Positions 60,201 to 64,000 of a stretch of DNA of 64,000 nucleotides are shown in pieces. Position numbers and translations under genes: made by a program. Numbering within the stretch: position 1 is the first letter of the stretch; each line of letters opens with the position of its first letter. The stretch is taken from NCBI GenBank assembly GCA_030431675.1, contig JAUIIV010000006.1, forward strand, positions 1-64,000, read 5' to 3'. The notes below the pieces were generated by a model, which was not told the DNA's origin, ran no database searches, and saw only the letters and a list, made by a program, of their open reading frames with translations. The DNA is from Gammaproteobacteria bacterium (GTDB lineage: Bacteria; Pseudomonadota; Gammaproteobacteria; UBA6186; Azoamicaceae).

Positions 60201-61872
60201 GCGGTAATAACTCATTTGAATAGAATGGAAATGCCAATATGAATTGCTGTTCATATATTAAGATCTCGGATGCAAAGAAGTTGTAAAGGCTAAGGTTTTG
60301 ATCAAGTGCTTGATGTGGGTTGTTGTCAAGCCATGTTTTAAGCTCGGCTTTTCTAGTTTCTATTTTAGCAAGTAATTCTTGTCTTTCTGCATCATCATCT
60401 GCCAGTGGTATACAAGCTCTTTCTAGTTCACAAAAATGTCTAATATATTTAAATTCTTCATTAGGCAGTTCTAATGCTTCACGAAGTGCGGCATTACGAA
60501 TGGGGTGTACAATGTTTTGATGCATGAGAATTAATAGTAAATCATACCAGCTTAAACATGCTTTTTTAATAAAAGTAATACTATTCTTGGTAGGCTCTGC
60601 CTGTGCCTTGGCTCTTGCTTCTTGTTCAGATTTTAGTTGGAGCTCTTTTTGTTTGCGTCTGTTTTCACCAAGTTTTGCTTGCATCCTTGCAACTTGCCTC
60701 TCTCTTCTTATGTTGTCATAAGTTTCCCTAGCAAAAAAAAGGGATGGTGGTGCATTTTTTTTAGTTGCTGTTCTTCTCTGTTGTTCTGTTATCTGTGGAG
60801 TTGTATGTGAAGTATCTACAGGCAAACGGCTGATGAGATACTCTGCAACTTGTGGTTTTAATTCTGGATTGTGGGTAAGAAGTCTATTTAGCCCTTCAGG
60901 ATTAAGGTCATATATGAACTTTTTTAAATCTTCTGTAGTGTAAAGTTGTTTTTTCTTCTTGCTATTTTCTACTGTAGTTGCGGTGTCTCTTTTTTGATAA
61001 ACCTCCTCTTCCTCTTCTGCATTTGCAGTGGGATGACAATCTACGCTTATATCCCGTTGGGCATGCAGATTTTCTAGAGCTACAATTTCACTAACAGGCT
61101 CTAGTGTATTTTCTACAAATCTTCTCCTTGGATCTATATCTTTAATTAGCCCTATTGGCCCAGGTTGTTTGGCAAGATACATTTTTACATCAACAATTGA
61201 AATTGTAGGGCCAGGTTGTTTATTATCTAATATTAACCGTAACTCTTGATATATTTTATCCTCGATATATGGCTGCATGTCTTTGAGCTTGTGATCGATC
61301 ACTTCGGCTTCTGTACCACTAAACTTTACCCCTAGAGCGATTAATTGTTGTAGTATTTGGTGATACCCTATATCTATTGCAATCATAAAAAAATTACACA
61401 TATGTATGCTGTCTTCAAAAATATCGTCTTGACTTGCCTGTAGTAGTATTGATATGTAATGCGCTCTATGCAATAGATGGTCTAGTAGATTGAGGTCAAC
61501 TGGGGCGGTGGTAACTATATTTTGTAATTGAGCAATGCAGTGTGCCATTAACATCTCACGCCCAAGAATGAATATATGATATATCTTTTGAATATTGTTT
61601 CTTTCGGAATGCTGCCAGTTTTCAAATATTTGCGTGTTTAGAAAAGCTATATATCCTGGTGTTAGTTTTTCGGGTTGTGTGTAGTTATTTGTAAAAAAAT
61701 ATACAAGTTTTAGTATTTGATATTGTTTTGCCTGAAGATAATTTGTTTGGTTAATTGCTGCAAAGATAATTGGTAGCTCTGGAGCGCCATGAGTGATGTT
61801 TTCTCCTGACATATATTTCCATGTAAGTTTGAAAATTAAGTTATGATAAATATGGTTTGATAATTTAACCAT
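57226..61872 (-). CDS. Giant hypothetical protein, up to 1548 aa
   Basis: I do not recognise this very large soluble protein. It is mostly alpha-helical, without signal peptide or membrane helix. Residues about 380-430 form a basic, Lys/Arg/Gln/Glu-rich coiled coil (RRERQVARMQAKLGENRRKQ). Weak ankyrin-like stretches occur, for example NSQGFTYLDLCITAQSLELL and PLTILIDIGAPLDKVYTNEQ. The first ATG (61872) has a poor ribosome-binding site; the ATG at 61812 (MSGENITHG) has GGA nearby and may be the true start. The single intact frame over 4.6 kb argues for selection. It resembles in size and novelty the large effectors of Legionellales, but export is unproven. Confidence 0.65.
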   Translation of the reverse strand: MVKLSNHIYHNLIFKLTWKYMSGENITHGAPELPIIFAAINQTNYLQAKQYQILKLVYFFTNNYTQPEKLTPGYIAFLNTQIFENWQHSERNNIQKIYHIFILGREMLMAHCIAQLQNIVTTAPVDLNLLDHLLHRAHYISILLQASQDDIFEDSIHMCNFFMIAIDIGYHQILQQLIALGVKFSGTEAEVIDHKLKDMQPYIEDKIYQELRLILDNKQPGPTISIVDVKMYLAKQPGPIGLIKDIDPRRRFVENTLEPVSEIVALENLHAQRDISVDCHPTANAEEEEEVYQKRDTATTVENSKKKKQLYTTEDLKKFIYDLNPEGLNRLLTHNPELKPQVAEYLISRLPVDTSHTTPQITEQQRRTATKKNAPPSLFFARETYDNIRRERQVARMQAKLGENRRKQKELQLKSEQEARAKAQAEPTKNSITFIKKACLSWYDLLLILMHQNIVHPIRNAALREALELPNEEFKYIRHFCELERACIPLADDDAERQELLAKIETRKAELKTWLDNNPHQALDQNLSLYNFFASEILIYEQQFILAFPFYSNELLPPEILSGQRICNIGFSVNEQAQNFMHMLARGCPTQEMFVRLLRHIAQHDPNGIITSTLLTRDLSGCTVIKILETEKTYPWIEAINAIFDMFRRIISRMAERDKTDFKGSNGTTYNQCMLVQAFYGRTDLFGNNLKLNSILELFAAQKYLELIQIIEIRETFREYLAQEIPQLAKELGEVYREYFRLLFGENEYCIKVNASTTQCQSGSESEIFLLSAIIVNASNNANVRKRLEGSIPFRAAFGKISPVEVPNFQRIPLLIQQGEEVSDESIRQMFDEMRTVEVNIDKPNSQGFTYLDLCITAQSLELLKKVCEVMGAKITPRNLYHALGMPKNNMYTYLYQRYIELSSNEDKAKESLVTWQYADGMDLVSQAVARSPAIYPLTILIDIGAPLDKVYTNEQNLFNILCLRLALAKDEHEAICCGGMLLILTKHIKNDDQLTQLLQAQNRFGFSAIEFIDVTKLNPIIKERFSDDRYRTAVKHSPAEAQKFLQICKHGILDAKALIREAIESFSADLLLQILHAAPEHTAISEGIIVDTVNNSSENDLRANHDFFIKVNMSYMTVATLLRIEHLPANVKGCLLANAHRKFCNYSLFMFTLIVDLERMIECRRADVDAEGSPFEHLALPDRQDSNYNNTTRGNEERQLLNEIENRIKSVNRCTATHERILKEINAILDKFVGAEELDPHVFTELLKYTKYRTLNGANLLTIAFRRRDLSSCLYAELIDQVACDITEVDDRRISCLQALAMNFDSSAAQVLELLWERVICFQLMAWQKDYKVLEIETALTTDAVENSWLSSLFSGTDTDPELILDTLKKLANPKHTARSLLFSLFIQNCIGESAWSRLEAKRDLKWLDILKYVQKIFPQLAVEFSQFLPQVEERFPDKGVFFKPIDFVKYPIDTLERASQIISIISDRNQIRESLVIEIEKSNLEQERVEWLKSFFLANDELTHSLEGVTLYEHLQQAIAGDPVLTTQLEALNQQTEKRKSHSLKM

Positions 61873-61921
61873 ATCTATTGCAGGAAGACAATATTGTTCT
61901 ATGTAGTATTTAGTATGTAGA

Positions 61922-61998
61922 TGGTGTCCCGGACAGGAGTCGAACCTGTGACCTTTCCCTTAGGAGGGGAACGCGCTATCCAGCTGTGCCACCGGGAC
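61922..61998 (-). tRNA. tRNA-Arg (anticodon CCU)
   Basis: On the minus strand a complete cloverleaf can be drawn. The acceptor arms GTCCCGG and CCGGGAC pair over 7 bp, the D arm contains AGCTGGATAGCGC, and the anticodon stem TTCCC/GGGAA encloses CTCCTAA. The T arm is ACAGG-TTCGACT-CCTGT, and the 3' CCA is encoded. The anticodon CCT reads AGG codons. It lies just downstream of sohB and a small ORF on the same strand. Confidence 0.96.
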
Positions 61999-62014
61999 TG
62001 TTGTAGGGGTTTTT

Positions 62015-62131
62015 TTATCCGAACTGTAGAATTGCAGTTGCAACAAGTGCACTTAATCCAACTGTTAGCATAATTTGCAAGATTGAGTAACGGCCTAGCA
62101 ATTTATATTTGTTTAAGTTTATTTCGCTCAT
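62015..62131 (-). CDS. Small membrane peptide (38 aa) coupled to sohB
   Basis: An ATG at 62131 overlaps the sohB stop codon as ATGA, with AGGAGA five bases upstream. It opens a 38-residue frame, MSEINLNKYKLLGRYSILQI onwards. Residues 17-36 are hydrophobic, so this is probably a single-pass inner-membrane peptide. The excellent ribosome-binding site and the stop-start overlap argue for real translation. Function is unknown; the link with the membrane protease SohB suggests a partner or regulator. The short length alone would hide it from standard gene calling. Confidence 0.7.
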   Translation of the reverse strand: MSEINLNKYKLLGRYSILQIMLTVGLSALVATAILQFG

Positions 62132-63204
62132 ATCGCTCTCCTAAAGGTTATGTTGTACCAAATTTTTTCTGCGGTCTTATACATTAGGTTGCCAAGTTTT
62201 TCTTTAAATGACTCAGCAACTTCAAAACTTACTTCATAAATGTCACAGTTTTCACTTTTATCTAGAATAAAATCATCGCTAGTTTTTAGTTCATCTACCA
62301 GGTTGCGCTCCAGTGCATCTGGGCCATACCACGCTTCGCCAGTTGCAATTTTATCGATGTCTAATTGTGGACGAAAATTAGTTACATGTCCCTTAAACAG
62401 AGTGTGGATTTCTTCTAATTCTTGCTGAAACTTAGCCCGACCTTTGCTGGTGTTTTTTCCCAGCATGGTTAGGGTGGATTTATACTCGCCAGCTGTGTGG
62501 TGCTCTATTTCTACGTTGTGCTTACCTAGGAGCTTATTAAAATTAGGTAACTCTGCTATCACGCCTATAGATCCCAATACCGCAAAAGGGGCAGCAATGA
62601 TTCTATCGGCAACACAGGCCATCATATACCCACCACTAGCAGCAATTAAATCAACGGCCACGGTTAACTTAATTTTTTTATCGCGGATACGTGCTAACTG
62701 TGAGGCTGCTAGGCCATAATCATGTACTACACCGCCAGGGCTTTCTATAAGTACTAGTACCTCATCAATATCTTTAGCCACGCTCAATACTGTGGTAATT
62801 GAGCTCCGCAAGTTCTCTACCTCGCTCGCATGCATATCACCTTCAAATTTTATAACAAATAATCGCGGCTTAAGTGGCTCGTCTTCGCCTTTTTTGAAGC
62901 GCTGTTTGCGTTCCTTGTCTTCTCGTTTATCTTCTTTCTTGCGTTCTTTTTTTAGCGCCTTATATTCTTCCTTGGTCAGAATCTCTTCTTCGATAGCATC
63001 TTTATAGTCTTCTAACTTGTCATTGATGTTGCGGATGGTGAGGGTTTCTTCGTCTTTATTTCGTTGTCGGTTCGAAGCCATGCTAAATATGAAGCCCATG
63101 GTAACAATAAAAAGGACAGCAAAGGTTATAAGCTTGGCGGCAAATAGCCCATACTGGATAAGCGATCCTATAAACAAACCATACTGAAGCGAAAATTCTG
63201 GCAC
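62128..63204 (-). CDS. sohB: SohB-type inner-membrane serine protease
   Basis: This 358-residue protein belongs to the SppA/SohB (S49) peptidases. It has two N-terminal hydrophobic segments (about 8-45), a strongly charged Lys/Glu linker (about 60-110) and a protease core with the nucleophile in AASGGYMMAC (about 188) and the catalytic Lys in AGEYKSTLTMLGKN (about 240). It probably degrades signal peptides or membrane protein fragments at the periplasmic face. Length is close to the E. coli 349. The start is a GTG preceded by AGGAGAG. Its stop overlaps the start of a small membrane peptide gene. Confidence 0.94.
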   Translation of the reverse strand: MPEFSLQYGLFIGSLIQYGLFAAKLITFAVLFIVTMGFIFSMASNRQRNKDEETLTIRNINDKLEDYKDAIEEEILTKEEYKALKKERKKEDKREDKERKQRFKKGEDEPLKPRLFVIKFEGDMHASEVENLRSSITTVLSVAKDIDEVLVLIESPGGVVHDYGLAASQLARIRDKKIKLTVAVDLIAASGGYMMACVADRIIAAPFAVLGSIGVIAELPNFNKLLGKHNVEIEHHTAGEYKSTLTMLGKNTSKGRAKFQQELEEIHTLFKGHVTNFRPQLDIDKIATGEAWYGPDALERNLVDELKTSDDFILDKSENCDIYEVSFEVAESFKEKLGNLMYKTAEKIWYNITFRRAI

Positions 63205-63281
63205 GCACTCTCTCCTTAATTTTTGATTAGCAGTTATTTTACGGCACTTATGTTACATTTAGCAAACTGCGTGGAGAGGAC

Positions 63282-63818
63282 ATGCTAGAAGTTAGGGAAC
63301 TTGCATGCTATATGGGGGAGAGGCGGCTATTTAGTCCGGTCAGTTTTTCTATAGCAGGTGGTGGAATAATGCAATTGCGAGGCGAGAATGGAGTGGGTAA
63401 AAGCACTTTGTTACGCTGCGTAGTAGGGTTGCCGGTAAAACATTCGGGTACAGTTGTATGTTCATCGTCCCTAGTGTTTATTGCTCATCAGAATTTGTTG
63501 CACCCTGATTTAACAGTACAACAAAATTTGGATTTCTTTGGTATAGAGCTTGTAGGATGCGATCCTTTTAGCGTTAGTAGTTTTAGCAGACTTAGAGTTC
63601 GGGAGCTGTCTGCTGGACAGAGGCAAAGGGTGAGTCTGACGCGTTTGCTGCAAGAGGGGCGTTCACTGTGGGTATTAGATGAGCCGTTTGCAAATTTAGA
63701 TCCAGATGGCAAGCAAATACTTTTGACATTAATCCAACAACATACTCAACAACAGGGATCGGTTTTATTGGCAAATCATGAGTCGCTTGGCTTTGGAGAG
63801 CAATTATGTCTAGCTTAG
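63282..63818 (+). CDS. ccmA: Heme exporter ATPase CcmA
   Basis: CcmA is the ATPase of the CcmABCD complex that releases heme-loaded CcmE for cytochrome c maturation in the periplasm. The 178-residue protein has GENGVGKSTLLR (Walker A, about 35-46), LSAGQRQRVSL (signature, about 108-118) and LWVLDEPFANLD (Walker B, about 127-138). It is a little shorter than the 207 of E. coli, mostly at the C-terminus. GGAGAGGAC precedes the ATG. It overlaps the following ccmB by 13 bases. Confidence 0.93.
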   Translation: MLEVRELACYMGERRLFSPVSFSIAGGGIMQLRGENGVGKSTLLRCVVGLPVKHSGTVVCSSSLVFIAHQNLLHPDLTVQQNLDFFGIELVGCDPFSVSSFSRLRVRELSAGQRQRVSLTRLLQEGRSLWVLDEPFANLDPDGKQILLTLIQQHTQQQGSVLLANHESLGFGEQLCLA

Positions 63819-64000
63819 CTAGAGTATGGAAACGTGATTGGCAAGTCCAGACGCAGAATTTTACTTATACTCTGACTCCATTCATCTTTTACTTAACAGT
63901 AGTTAGTATATTTGCTGTAAGTGATAAAATTAACGCTGGTGTTGTTTGGGCTGCAGCGTTGTTAGCTGTAGTAGTATCAATGCAGAGTATGTTTAGGGAT
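63806..64000 (+). CDS. ccmB: Heme exporter permease CcmB (5' part, runs off the window)
   Basis: The frame from the ATG at 63806 is open to the window end (65 codons). The sequence, WKRDWQVQTQNFTYTLTPF followed by WAAALLAVVVSMQSMFRD, matches the N-terminus and first helices of CcmB. The 13-base overlap with ccmA is the normal arrangement. The rest of the ccm operon presumably lies beyond 64000. Confidence 0.88.
   Translation, partial: MSSLARVWKRDWQVQTQNFTYTLTPFIFYLTVVSIFAVSDKINAGVVWAAALLAVVVSMQSMFRD

Overview
The window is an AT-rich chromosomal segment of a gammaproteobacterium. The evidence is the set of orthologues (mutS, pepN, mfd, accA, tilS, pyrG, kdsA, eno, ftsB, surE, nlpD, rpoS, sohB, ccmAB) and their order. 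Many proteins are of no recognised family, large or low in complexity, and some carry ankyrin or leucine-rich repeats. Together with exported glycan-active enzymes this suggests a host-associated, Legionellales-like lifestyle. That is an inference: no secretion-system or effector-export gene lies in the window, and the species cannot be named from the sequence.

Layout. 1-4.4 kb: a DUF945/YdgA-like envelope protein, then an LRR protein behind a tetranucleotide repeat, and two orphan proteins. 4.5-13.7 kb: mutS behind a pilin-like gene, divergent from pepN; then a FadL-type porin, a TetR regulator, an L,D-transpeptidase with a start-codon problem, a second pilin and a DUF3429 membrane protein. 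13.8-22.9 kb: one tight run of mfd and four peptide ABC transporter genes (binding protein, two permeases, fused double ATPase) with overlapping start and stop codons. 23-34.3 kb: an RpoS-type sigma factor, a large Pro/Gln-tailed unknown, an exported NagB/PIG-L-like fusion, a GNAT enzyme, a UPF0149 protein, another large unknown, a FlgM-like anti-sigma factor, a small accessory cluster with ankyrin remnants, and a membrane diguanylate cyclase.

34.3-53 kb carries the classical gammaproteobacterial backbone accA - tilS - pyrG - kdsA - eno - ftsB - surE - (dedA) - nlpD - rpoS, interrupted three times. A secreted sulfatase sits between accA and tilS. An NSS transporter, a secreted Cys protein, a broken AAA/DUF4143 ATPase, an unknown and an ankyrin protein sit between kdsA and eno. 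A block on the opposite strand with a pilin and a frameshifted gene sits between nlpD and rpoS. DedA (YqaA-type) and NlpD are fused into one reading frame, and this rpoS is the second RpoS-type gene of the window. 53-64 kb: an AstE/AspA-like protein lacking its usual zinc histidines, an MFS transporter, a 603-residue unknown, a giant 1548-codon unknown, tRNA-Arg(CCU), a 38-residue membrane peptide gene coupled to sohB, and the start of a ccmAB cytochrome c maturation operon that runs off the end.

No intergenic stretch exceeds about 300 bases. No rRNA, insertion sequence, transposase, CRISPR array or phage gene was seen. Start codons were chosen by Shine-Dalgarno match, signal peptide and family alignment from memory; where this moved a start from the longest frame, the entry says so. 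All similarity statements are from recalled family motifs, not searches.
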